Part shown: positions 26,764 to 33,797 of the stretch, piece by piece
Layout of the letters: each line of letters begins with the position of its first letter
Position numbering within the stretch: the stretch's first letter is position 1
Position numbers and translations under genes: made by a program
The notes under the pieces: model-generated
Told to the model about the DNA's origin: nothing
The model's input: only the letters and a program-made list of their open reading frames with translations
Databases searched by the model: none
Origin: Arthrobacter sp. CAN_C5
GTDB taxonomy: Bacteria; Actinomycetota; Actinomycetes; Actinomycetales; Micrococcaceae
NCBI RefSeq assembly: GCF_017875735.1
Contig: NZ_JAGGMZ010000001.1
Span: 620,001 to 684,000 of the forward strand
Length of the DNA: 64,000 nt
Reading direction: 5' to 3'

Positions 26764-29004
26764 TTAGCCTTCGTCTTCGTTGTCGTCGTCTTCGTTGTTG
26801 TCGAAGTCGAGCTGTTCGACCCGATTATCTTCGCCAGGAGTCATCTGGGTGGGGGAGCGCTGTGCGGTGAGCATCCGCTGCGGTGGGTTCACGAACTCCT
26901 CGGCGGGATAGCGGTCCGGGATCTGCTGCATAAACCGTTCCCAGGAGGGCGCCGCCACGAAGGAACCATCGATTTCGGGGTACACCTGACCGCCGATCTG
27001 CAGCCCGCCGAGGCCTACGCTGTTCTCTTTCCAGTTTCCGAGCCAGGTGGCGGTAGCCATCCCCGAGTTGTACCCCATGAACCAGGTCTGTGACCGGTCA
27101 TCGTTGGTTCCGGTTTTCCCGGCCATGGGGACGTCGCCGTATTCCAGGAGCTGGCCCGAGCCGCGTTCCATGACTTCCTCGGTGGCGTAGTTCATCCCGC
27201 GCGCCAGTTCCTTGGGAATTACTTGCTCGCAGGTCTGTTCAGGAACGGGGAAGCTGGTGCCATCGACGGCGACTACCTCGGTCAGTGCCCGAGGCTCGCA
27301 GGTCAGGCCTTCCGCTCCCAGTGCTGCGTAGGCCGTGGCCTGGGACAGCGGGGACACTTCGGTGCCGCCGCCGATCAAGGCTGAAGGAGACACCTGCAGC
27401 GGCGTATAACCGCCCTCCGCGCTCTTGGCATCGTGGAGGCCGAGGTCCGCTGCGATCTCGAACGGCTTGCACAGGTCAACCTGCCTCGCGGTTTCCATGG
27501 TGATCGTGTTGTAGGACTGTGCCAGCCCCTCAAGGACGGTGTAGTTGCCGTAGTTGATGTCGCCGTAGTTCTGGGGCTCGTAGCCATCCTCGTCGGGCAG
27601 CACGTAGGCTCCGTCGGGGAAACAGCTTGCTTCCCACTCGTCACCCTGGGGGTAAAGCCTCTTCGCGCCGTTGATCACGGTGTTCAGCGCTTTGCCGTCC
27701 TCGAGCCAGGCTCCGACGGTGAACGGCTTGAACGTGGATCCGGGTTGGAACCCGCCCACTCCACCGAGTGGTTGGGCGGGGTCGCCGTCCTGATAGAGAT
27801 CGACGTTGAAGTTGAGCACTGAATCGCCCGCTTCGGTTCCTGGCATGTAGCGCGTGTTCTGGGCCATCACCAGGATGTCTCCGGTCCCCGGCTCAATGCT
27901 GACCATTGAGTGTCCCACTGACGGATCAGTCGTCGCGCGATCGGCGGTCTCCTGGATGGCGGTCTGCGCGGCGGTCTGCGCCACGGGATCGAGGGTGGTC
28001 TTGATCGTGAGTCCAGCGCGGTACAGCGTATCGGTCCGATCCTCAAGCGTCTCACCATAGGCCGGATCGTTGAGGATCAGGTGGGTGACATAGTCACAGA
28101 AATAGGGTGCCTGGGCGGCGCCGACGCAGCCGCTGTAGGTGGGGGTGATATTGAGCCCCAAGTCGGAGGCGACGGCGGCGTCGTACTCCTCCTGGGTGAT
28201 GTGGTTGTTCGAGAGCATGGCGCCGATCACCAAATTGCGGCGTTCCAGCGCACGCTCGGGGTTAAGTTCAGGGCTGTAGAAGGTGGGGCCGTTGACGACG
28301 CCGGCGAGCAGCGCTGCCTGCTGGATGTTCAGGTCGGCGGCCGCAACATCGAAGAAGTACCTCGACGCCGCCTGGACCCCGTAGGTAGTGCCGGTGAACG
28401 GCACGATGTTGAGGTAGCCCTCAAGGATTTCGTCCTTGCTGAGTTCCTTCTCCACGGCGATGGCCAGCTTGGCTTCGCGAAGCTTGTCTCCGAGGGTTTT
28501 CCCGCCACTGAACGTCACCGACCCGTCGCCGGCCTGCAGGCTGGCGTCGATCAGGACGTTGTTCACGTACTGCTGGGTGATGGTGGAGGCGCCGCGGGTC
28601 GTGTCGCTGCTGACGTTGCTGACCACGGCGCTCATGATGCCCTGCAAATCGACGCCGCCGTGCTCGTAGAACCGGGCGTCCTCAATGGCCAGCAGTGCGT
28701 TCACCATAGTGGGGTTGATCTCGTCCAGGGTCACTGGCTGCCGGTTTTCCTCATAGAGGGTGGCGATCACTGAACCGTCGGCGGCGAGGATGGTGGACGG
28801 CTGAGCGAGTGCACCCCGTTCCAGCTCCGCAGGCAGTTCCTCAAAGAACTGAATTGAGGCGGAAGCACCGGTGCCCGCCGCCGCAGCGACAGGGACCAGT
28901 AAACCCGCAGCAAGCACACCGCTCAGAGCACTGATTCCGAGAAACGCAATCAACTTCCCCAGGGTGGTTGCTGTGTCAAAGATCGGTGATTTACGAGCAG
29001 CCAT
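26764..29004 (-). CDS. Bifunctional class A penicillin-binding protein (PonA2-like)
   Basis: 746 residues. One N-terminal membrane anchor (ISALSGVLAAGLLVPVAAAAG) precedes a GT51 transglycosylase domain (ALLAIEDARFYEHGG; RGASTITQQYVNN) and a transpeptidase domain with the active-site Ser motif STFK (near 424), SYNT and KTGT (near 629). It polymerises and cross-links peptidoglycan outside the membrane. The C-terminus is Asp/Glu/Asn-rich without a PASTA domain. Coupled to the metallophosphoesterase downstream, the same pairing as ponA2 with Rv3683 in M. tuberculosis. I leave out the symbol because paralogues may exist elsewhere. Confidence 0.92.
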   Translation of the reverse strand: MAARKSPIFDTATTLGKLIAFLGISALSGVLAAGLLVPVAAAAGTGASASIQFFEELPAELERGALAQPSTILAADGSVIATLYEENRQPVTLDEINPTMVNALLAIEDARFYEHGGVDLQGIMSAVVSNVSSDTTRGASTITQQYVNNVLIDASLQAGDGSVTFSGGKTLGDKLREAKLAIAVEKELSKDEILEGYLNIVPFTGTTYGVQAASRYFFDVAAADLNIQQAALLAGVVNGPTFYSPELNPERALERRNLVIGAMLSNNHITQEEYDAAVASDLGLNITPTYSGCVGAAQAPYFCDYVTHLILNDPAYGETLEDRTDTLYRAGLTIKTTLDPVAQTAAQTAIQETADRATTDPSVGHSMVSIEPGTGDILVMAQNTRYMPGTEAGDSVLNFNVDLYQDGDPAQPLGGVGGFQPGSTFKPFTVGAWLEDGKALNTVINGAKRLYPQGDEWEASCFPDGAYVLPDEDGYEPQNYGDINYGNYTVLEGLAQSYNTITMETARQVDLCKPFEIAADLGLHDAKSAEGGYTPLQVSPSALIGGGTEVSPLSQATAYAALGAEGLTCEPRALTEVVAVDGTSFPVPEQTCEQVIPKELARGMNYATEEVMERGSGQLLEYGDVPMAGKTGTNDDRSQTWFMGYNSGMATATWLGNWKENSVGLGGLQIGGQVYPEIDGSFVAAPSWERFMQQIPDRYPAEEFVNPPQRMLTAQRSPTQMTPGEDNRVEQLDFDNNEDDDNEDEG

Positions 29005-29027
29005 TACTCCAGTTTACAAGCACGCGC

Positions 29028-29033
29028 TAGTCT
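29028..29033 (+). promoter_or_regulatory. -10 box for a leaderless DUF4177 transcript
   Basis: TAGTCT lies exactly seven bases before the ATG at 29041, with no Shine-Dalgarno between. This spacing is typical of leaderless actinobacterial mRNAs, where transcription starts on the A of ATG. No good -35 box is visible. Confidence 0.45.
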
Positions 29034-29040
29034 GTGAACC

Positions 29041-29202
29041 ATGACCAAATGGGAGTACTCGACAATTCCGCTCATCATCCACGCCACGAAGCAGATTCTG
29101 GACCAGTGGGGAGAAGACGGCTGGGAACTGGTGCAGGTAGTTCCCGGGCCGGACGGCAAGGGCCTCGTTGCCTACCTGAAACGAGAGAAGAACCAGTCGT
29201 GA
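29041..29202 (+). CDS. DUF4177-type small protein
   Basis: 53 residues (MTKWEYSTIPLIIHATKQIL, then QWGEDGWELVQVV, then a basic tail). The W-E-Y start and the L-N/D-x-x-G-x-x-G-W-E-L-V motif are those of DUF4177; function unknown. The stop overlaps the ridA GTG start by four bases (GTGA), so the two are coupled. The equivalent place in M. tuberculosis is occupied by Rv3678A next to the RidA-like Rv3678c. Probably leaderless. Confidence 0.85.
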   Translation: MTKWEYSTIPLIIHATKQILDQWGEDGWELVQVVPGPDGKGLVAYLKREKNQS

Positions 29203-29681
29203 CCAGCGCCGACGCGCCCGCCTCGGCTGTCGAACGCCGGTTACAGGACCTCGGGATTGCCCTGCCGGAGGTGGCGCAGCCGCTGGCGTCCTATGTCCCC
29301 GCGGTGGTCTCCGGTAACTACGTCTTTACCGCTGGGCAGCTTCCCCTGATTAACGGGGAACTCCCAGCTTTGGGCAAGGTGGGCGCCGAGGTCACCCCCG
29401 AAGCTGCCAAGGAGTATGCGGCCACCTGCGCCGTGAACGCCCTGGCCGCGATCAAATCGCAAATCGGCGATCTGGACCGGATCAGCCGAATCGTCAAGGT
29501 GGTGGGATTCGTCGCCTCCGATCCCAGTTTCACCGGCCAACCCCAGGTCATCAACGGCGCATCAGACCTCCTCGGTCAGGTCCTCGGCGACGCGGGAACA
29601 CATGCCCGCTCCGCCGTCGGTGTCGCCGTACTTCCCCGGGATGCGCCCGTGGAAATCGAAATTATTGCGGAGTTTGTCTGA
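29199..29681 (+). CDS. RidA-family enamine/imine deaminase
   Basis: 160 residues from a GTG that overlaps the DUF4177 stop. YjgF/YER057c/UK114 family fold: LASYVPAVVSGNYVFTAGQLP, AAKEYAATCAVNALAAIKS, VKVVGFVASDP and ARSAVGVAVLPRDAPVEIE. RidA proteins hydrolyse reactive 2-aminoacrylate-type intermediates released by PLP enzymes. The conserved catalytic Arg of classical RidA (R105) is not obvious in the usual place (HARSAVGV carries an Arg), so it could belong to an Rid subgroup of different activity. Followed 5 bp later by the NUDIX gene in the same direction. Confidence 0.85.
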   Translation: MTSADAPASAVERRLQDLGIALPEVAQPLASYVPAVVSGNYVFTAGQLPLINGELPALGKVGAEVTPEAAKEYAATCAVNALAAIKSQIGDLDRISRIVKVVGFVASDPSFTGQPQVINGASDLLGQVLGDAGTHARSAVGVAVLPRDAPVEIEIIAEFV

Positions 29682-29686
29682 TTTCT

Positions 29687-30607
29687 GTGGGCCGTATTAC
29701 TAACCGTCATTTCCCGGTTCCGGAAGACCAGCTTGGCGCAGCGCGAAGCTGGGTGGAGCATGGCGAACGAACGCCGGTGAAACCGCGTCCGGCGTCGTCG
29801 GTCGTGTTGATCCGTGATGCCCCCGGTGGCACCGAAACCTACCTTTCCTACCGGCGTGGCGAGTCCCCGCTGGGTATTGTCGCCTTTCCCGGCGGCAGTA
29901 TCGAGGAGTCCGACGACGACGACGTCGCCTGGTTTGGACCCTCGCCCGCCCAGTGGGCCAAGGCCATGGGCATTGATGACCTATTCGTGGCACGGCGGCA
30001 TGTGGTGGGGGCGATCAGGGAGCTATTCGAGGAAACTGGTGTCCTGCTGGCCGGCCCGGACGCAGTGTCGCTCGTCGACGGTAGCCGGAGTCCTGAGTGG
30101 ATGAAGGCCCGCGAGGACATCAATACGCAGGAGCGCTCCTTCACCGAGATCCTGACCCGCCGCGGTCTGGGGCTCCGGACAGATCTACTGAAGCCGCTCG
30201 CGCACTGGCTGAGCCCGGACTTCGCCCACCGCCGGTTCGACACCCATTACTTCGCCGCCGCGCAGCCTACCGGCCAGGAAGCCACCATCCTCGCCAGCAA
30301 GGGAATCTGGGGGGAATGGCGCTGCGCAGCGAGGGAAGTTGCCCGGGCCGACAGCATTGCGCTGGGCGACGAGGTGGGCCAGCCCAACTCGGTGGGACGC
30401 ACCCTTGATGAGATCGCCGTCCCCGCCGTCGAGCTCATGCTCGAGAAGATCGGGTCTTCCAAGGGCTGTATCGCCTACCTGACGCACAAGCGACCCATGA
30501 AGGTGTACTACCCGCACCTGGTCACGCCCGATGAATCTGCCGACCCGATGCTCGAAGTCGCCTGCTCCGTGGCCACCGAGGGCGGTTCGGGCCAGCGCGG
30601 CCGCTAG
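29687..30607 (+). CDS. NUDIX hydrolase (NUDT19-like)
   Basis: 306 residues from GTG 29687. The Nudix box is split in the manner of the NUDT7/19 and RP2-like group: AFPGGSIEES, then an insertion of about 35 residues, then GAIRELFEETGVLL, which holds the REUXEEXGU core. The N-terminal PASSVVLIRD strand and the C-terminal extension fit the group, which hydrolyses acyl-CoAs or similar nucleotide substrates. Likely co-transcribed with DUF4177 and ridA. Convergent with the rhodopsin gene 48 bp downstream. In related actinobacteria an MBL-fold hydrolase follows here; it is absent. Confidence 0.85.
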   Translation: MGRITNRHFPVPEDQLGAARSWVEHGERTPVKPRPASSVVLIRDAPGGTETYLSYRRGESPLGIVAFPGGSIEESDDDDVAWFGPSPAQWAKAMGIDDLFVARRHVVGAIRELFEETGVLLAGPDAVSLVDGSRSPEWMKAREDINTQERSFTEILTRRGLGLRTDLLKPLAHWLSPDFAHRRFDTHYFAAAQPTGQEATILASKGIWGEWRCAAREVARADSIALGDEVGQPNSVGRTLDEIAVPAVELMLEKIGSSKGCIAYLTHKRPMKVYYPHLVTPDESADPMLEVACSVATEGGSGQRGR

Positions 30608-30655
30608 CCCGAACCCACGTCCACCGCGACCAGTTCCGGCCCGGAGCAGGACACC

Positions 30656-31489
30656 CTAGCGCGGCTCGCGGGACACCTCCGGTTCCCCGATGGGCTCATG
30701 TCCTTCTTCGATCCTCGCGAATTCGGGGTCGTCAGCGTAGGACTTCAGCCTCGCGATGCGATAAATGATCAGGGCATATACCGCTTTGGCTGCAATATCC
30801 GCGATGGAGTACCCGCCCTGCTTCAGGACCCAGGCGTCGGCGCCCGAGATGCCAAGAAGTGGCAACGCATAGGCGAGCGGGTAGACGATCCAACTTGCCA
30901 GGAGCAGGATCCGGAGACGGCTGATCAGCGCCCGAACCTGCGGGGGCTGGCGATCAAGCGACTTCGTCAACTCGACGAACAATACGTACAGAATGAAAAT
31001 AAAGGGAATGGTGGAGAGGATCCCCCACAGGACGCGCGTTCCGTCAGAGGTGCTGATTTCTCCTGGATACCCGAGCAGGATCATCAGAGTGGCAGCGGGA
31101 ACCAGTTTCCACAGCAGGCTGGTCTGCACTTTTCGTGCGAGAGCCAAAACAGCAATCAGCTCTACCAGCAGCAGCGGCACGGTGAGTAACCAGTCAACAT
31201 ACCGGTATCCCTCGTTGAACGACGCGCCCTCGGCCTGTAAATATGTTCCACGACCGCCGACGGCGTCCGTGATGAAAGCGTCCTTGAATGAGTCAAAGAT
31301 CCGGAAGTAGTGGTATGCGGCAATGCCGCAGACTATTGCCGCAATGACAATTGCCTGCCGGTACCGGGGAAGGACGCGCGGCAGCACAAGAATGAGGAAG
31401 ACGGCCGTGAAGAGCTGTGAAGCAATAACCAGCGAGAGCAAGTTGTAGACAGTGTCGAACTGGCTCTGGGTCAGGTCATCAGGAATCAT
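30656..31489 (-). CDS. Proton-pumping microbial rhodopsin (xanthorhodopsin/proteorhodopsin group)
   Basis: 277 residues with seven membrane helices. Helix C reads YRYVDWLLTVPLLLVE, placing R96, primary acceptor D99, T103 and donor E110 in the DTE arrangement of outward proton pumps. H60 in helix B (AYHYF) is placed like the His that pairs with the acceptor Asp. Helix G has D231 and retinal-binding K235 (SIADIAAKAVYAL). L107 occupies the proteorhodopsin-105 position, predicting green absorption. G156 in helix E (VLWGILST) aligns with PR Phe152 and XR Gly156, the antenna fenestration. ATG 31489 has AAAGGAG eight bases upstream. No retinal or carotenoid genes are nearby, so the chromophore must come from elsewhere. 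It is flanked by NUDIX (convergent) and crp. Confidence 0.95.
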   Translation of the reverse strand: MIPDDLTQSQFDTVYNLLSLVIASQLFTAVFLILVLPRVLPRYRQAIVIAAIVCGIAAYHYFRIFDSFKDAFITDAVGGRGTYLQAEGASFNEGYRYVDWLLTVPLLLVELIAVLALARKVQTSLLWKLVPAATLMILLGYPGEISTSDGTRVLWGILSTIPFIFILYVLFVELTKSLDRQPPQVRALISRLRILLLASWIVYPLAYALPLLGISGADAWVLKQGGYSIADIAAKAVYALIIYRIARLKSYADDPEFARIEEGHEPIGEPEVSREPR

Positions 31490-31572
31490 GGTTGTGCTCC
31501 TTTGCACATGAGGTAAACCCTGCATGGCGGCGGATGATGGAAATCATCCCGTTCCGCACAGTGCGTGGAAGA

Positions 31573-31601
31573 ATTCTACGCTCTGTAGAATCTCCAGCCA
31601 A
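31573..31601 (-). promoter_or_regulatory. Rhodopsin promoter with a dyad between -35 and -10
   Basis: On the minus strand, -35 TTGGCT (31596-31601) and -10 TAGAAT (31573-31578) are 17 bases apart. A perfect inverted repeat ATTCTAC-N5-GTAGAAT (31573-31591) fills the spacer and overlaps the -10. Predicted transcription start is near 31566, leaving about 77 bases before the rhodopsin ATG. A dyad in this position is typical of MerR-family operators. Confidence 0.6.
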
Positions 31602-31657
31602 GGGTTATTTCAAGCAAAGGTGAGCGTCTGGATCACGACGTCCTGAAGGAGGTGGTG

Positions 31658-32335
31658 TTAGCGGCTGCGCTGCCGCAGGCGCTGGATGTCCAGGATGACG
31701 ACGGCGCGTGCTTCCAGGCGCAGCCATCCCCGCTGCACAAACTCGGCCAACGCCTTGTTGACCGTCTCGCGGGAGGCGCCGACCAGTTGGGCTAGCTCTT
31801 CCTGGGTCAGCTCGTGCGCAACCAAAATCCCATCCGTTGCCGGCCGGCCGAACCGGTCGGCCAGATCCAGCAGGGCCTTGGCGACACGGCCCGGAACGTC
31901 GGAGAACACCAGGTCGGCCAGGGACTCGTTGGTGCGGCGCAGCCTGCGGGCGAGGGCCTGCAGCAGCTGGGCGGAGACCTCGGGACGCGTTTCCAGCAGG
32001 GTACGCAGATTCTCGTTCTTCAACCCGGCGAGGCGCGTCTCGGAAACAGCAGTGGCCGTCGCGGTTCGTGGGCTCGGATCAAACAGGGCCATCTCACCGA
32101 ACAGTTCGCCCGGGCCGAGGATGGCCAGCAGATTCTCGCGGCCGTCCTGGGCGGTGCGGCCGAGCTTGATTTTGCCGGACACGATGAAATACAGCTGGTC
32201 GCCCTGATCGCCTTCGCGGAAGACCGATGCCCCGCGTGAGAGATCCACTTCGGTCAGCTCATCGGTGAGCGCGGCGAAGACGTCGTCGCCCAGCGAAGCG
32301 AAGAGTGGCGCGCGGCGCAGTACCTCGATATCCAT
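31658..32335 (-). CDS. crp: Crp/Fnr-family cAMP receptor protein (GlxR/Rv3676 type)
   Basis: 225 residues. The N-terminal cyclic-nucleotide domain has the phosphate-binding cassette FGEMALFDPSPRTATATA; a long dimerisation helix (ALARRLRRTNESLADL) and a winged helix follow with recognition helix QEELAQLVGASRETVNKAL. This recognition segment is nearly the same as in M. tuberculosis CRP, so the same TGTGA-N6-TCACA target is expected. The frame is open upstream to 32395, but ATG 32335 has AGGAG and matches the family start. Likely a global carbon and energy regulator. Divergent from marP. Confidence 0.93.
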   Translation of the reverse strand: MDIEVLRRAPLFASLGDDVFAALTDELTEVDLSRGASVFREGDQGDQLYFIVSGKIKLGRTAQDGRENLLAILGPGELFGEMALFDPSPRTATATAVSETRLAGLKNENLRTLLETRPEVSAQLLQALARRLRRTNESLADLVFSDVPGRVAKALLDLADRFGRPATDGILVAHELTQEELAQLVGASRETVNKALAEFVQRGWLRLEARAVVILDIQRLRQRSR

Positions 32336-32387
32336 GAATTCTCCTGATAGTTGTCGGCTCATTCCATCTTGCCGTACATAACGAACT

Positions 32388-32403
32388 TGTGACACCTGCT
32401 ACA
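32388..32403. promoter_or_regulatory. Weak candidate Crp site upstream of crp
   Basis: TGTGACACCTGCTACA has a perfect left half-site TGTGA and a poor right half (CTACA against TCACA). It lies 53 bases before the crp ATG in the crp-marP divergent region, so autoregulation is possible but not strong. Confidence 0.35.
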
Positions 32404-32582
32404 CGCGTGTTCGCCGTCGGAATAGCCGATTTGCCTGCCATTTGGGGTCAACGGAGGGTTTGCTGACCGGAAACAGCAGAGTCACACAGTGGGGCCTTCC
32501 CGCTCAGGGGACTGTCAGCACCGCCCGATAGACTCGCCTGTAGAACGGAGGCGGAGCGCCTCTCAAGGATCAGGGAGCGTAC

Positions 32583-33767
32583 GTGCCGGACTTCACCATC
32601 TTGGACATCCTGCTGGTGCTCGCGCTGCTGGGATACCTTGTCGCTGGGCTCCGGAATGGCTTTCTGGTGACACTCGGGGGAATCGCTGGTTTCGTGGCCG
32701 GGGCAGTCGCGGCTTTCTTCGCCATCCCCCTGGTCAGCGAGTGGGTACCCGACGACGCCTGGCGGCTCCCCGCAATCATCTTTACCGCCCTGGTGTTGGT
32801 GGTGGTGGGCCAGGCAATCGGATCGCGGATCGGCTCCGGCATCCGGCGGGCCCTCGATTTCCGCCCCATCAGGACAGTCGACCGCCTGCTGGGCGGGGCA
32901 ATGAACGTGGTGGTAGCGGCGCTGGTGATGTCGATGCTCGCCTTCAGCATCGGCACCCTCGGGGTGCCGTTCCTCTCCCAGTCCATCGCTTCCTCCCAGG
33001 TCATTCGCACGATCGATAACCTCACTCCTGCCCCCGTGCGTACCTGGATGGCCGAGTTGCGCACCATCGCCGTCGACGACGGTATCCCCACCCTTCTCGA
33101 AAGTGTCGCTCCTGCTGCTCCGGCGCCGGTGCCGGACGCGGCGGTTGATACCCCCGAGCTGGCCGTTGCCTCCGAATCGGTGCTCCGGATTGCCGGGACG
33201 GCGTTCCAGTGCGGTCAGAACCAGACCGGTTCGGGCTTCATCATCGCCCCCGGTCGGGTGGTGACCAACGCCCACGTCGTCGCCGGGGTGAACGAGCCGG
33301 TCGTGGAGATCCCCGGTGGGGGAGCGTTGCCCGGCCGGATTGTCCACTTCGACGCCGTCCGCGACCTCGCTGTCCTCGCCGTGGACGGACTGGACCGGGC
33401 GGCACTGCCGCTCGGGGAGGACCTCTCGATCGGCGACACCGCCGCGTTTGCGGGGTTCCCCGCGGGAGGACCCTTCCAGATCCAGCCGGCAAGCATCCAG
33501 AACCGCAGCGACGTTCTGGTAGCGAACATCTACGGCGCCGACCCGTCCCCGGTGAACGTGTACAGCCTCGCGGCGAACGTCCAGCAGGGGAACTCCGGCG
33601 GGCCGTTGCTGGATCTGCAGGGCCGGGTCGCCGGTGTCATCTTCGCGAAATCGACCCAGGATGCTCCCGTCGGATACGCACTGACGCTCGGGGAGTTGCG
33701 CCCGATCGCAGAACAGGCCGGGGTGTTCACCGATACCGTTTCCGCCGGGCAGTGCAACCGCCGCTGA
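32583..33767 (+). CDS. MarP-like periplasmic serine protease with CvpA membrane domain
   Basis: 394 residues. An N-terminal CvpA-like domain with four membrane helices (about 5-130) is joined by a linker to a trypsin-fold domain. Catalytic residues are visible as His in VTNAHVV, Asp in VRDLAVL and Ser in QQGNSGGPLLD. Two cysteines (FQCGQ near 205 and SAGQC near the C-terminus) match the redox-sensing disulfide known in MarP, needed for acid resistance in M. tuberculosis (Rv3671c). GTG start with GGGAG. Divergent from crp, convergent with a DUF2332 gene. Confidence 0.9.
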   Translation: MPDFTILDILLVLALLGYLVAGLRNGFLVTLGGIAGFVAGAVAAFFAIPLVSEWVPDDAWRLPAIIFTALVLVVVGQAIGSRIGSGIRRALDFRPIRTVDRLLGGAMNVVVAALVMSMLAFSIGTLGVPFLSQSIASSQVIRTIDNLTPAPVRTWMAELRTIAVDDGIPTLLESVAPAAPAPVPDAAVDTPELAVASESVLRIAGTAFQCGQNQTGSGFIIAPGRVVTNAHVVAGVNEPVVEIPGGGALPGRIVHFDAVRDLAVLAVDGLDRAALPLGEDLSIGDTAAFAGFPAGGPFQIQPASIQNRSDVLVANIYGADPSPVNVYSLAANVQQGNSGGPLLDLQGRVAGVIFAKSTQDAPVGYALTLGELRPIAEQAGVFTDTVSAGQCNRR

Positions 33768-33787
33768 CATTCGGGCAGTGCAACCGC
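33746..33787. repeat. 26-bp-period direct duplication across the marP stop
   Basis: The 16-base sequence CGGGCAGTGCAACCGC occurs at 33746-33761 and again at 33772-33787. The first copy encodes the last residues of the MarP-like protein (AGQCNR), the second is after its stop codon and just before the DUF2332 stop. This is a small tandem duplication. Confidence 0.85.
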
Positions 33788-33797
33788 GATCTGCGGC

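Noticed and set aside
29687-30607. NUDIX gene as a fusion with an MBL-fold hydrolase
   Set aside because: No HxHxDH metal motif is visible in the C-terminal part; it ends as a normal NUDT19-like protein.
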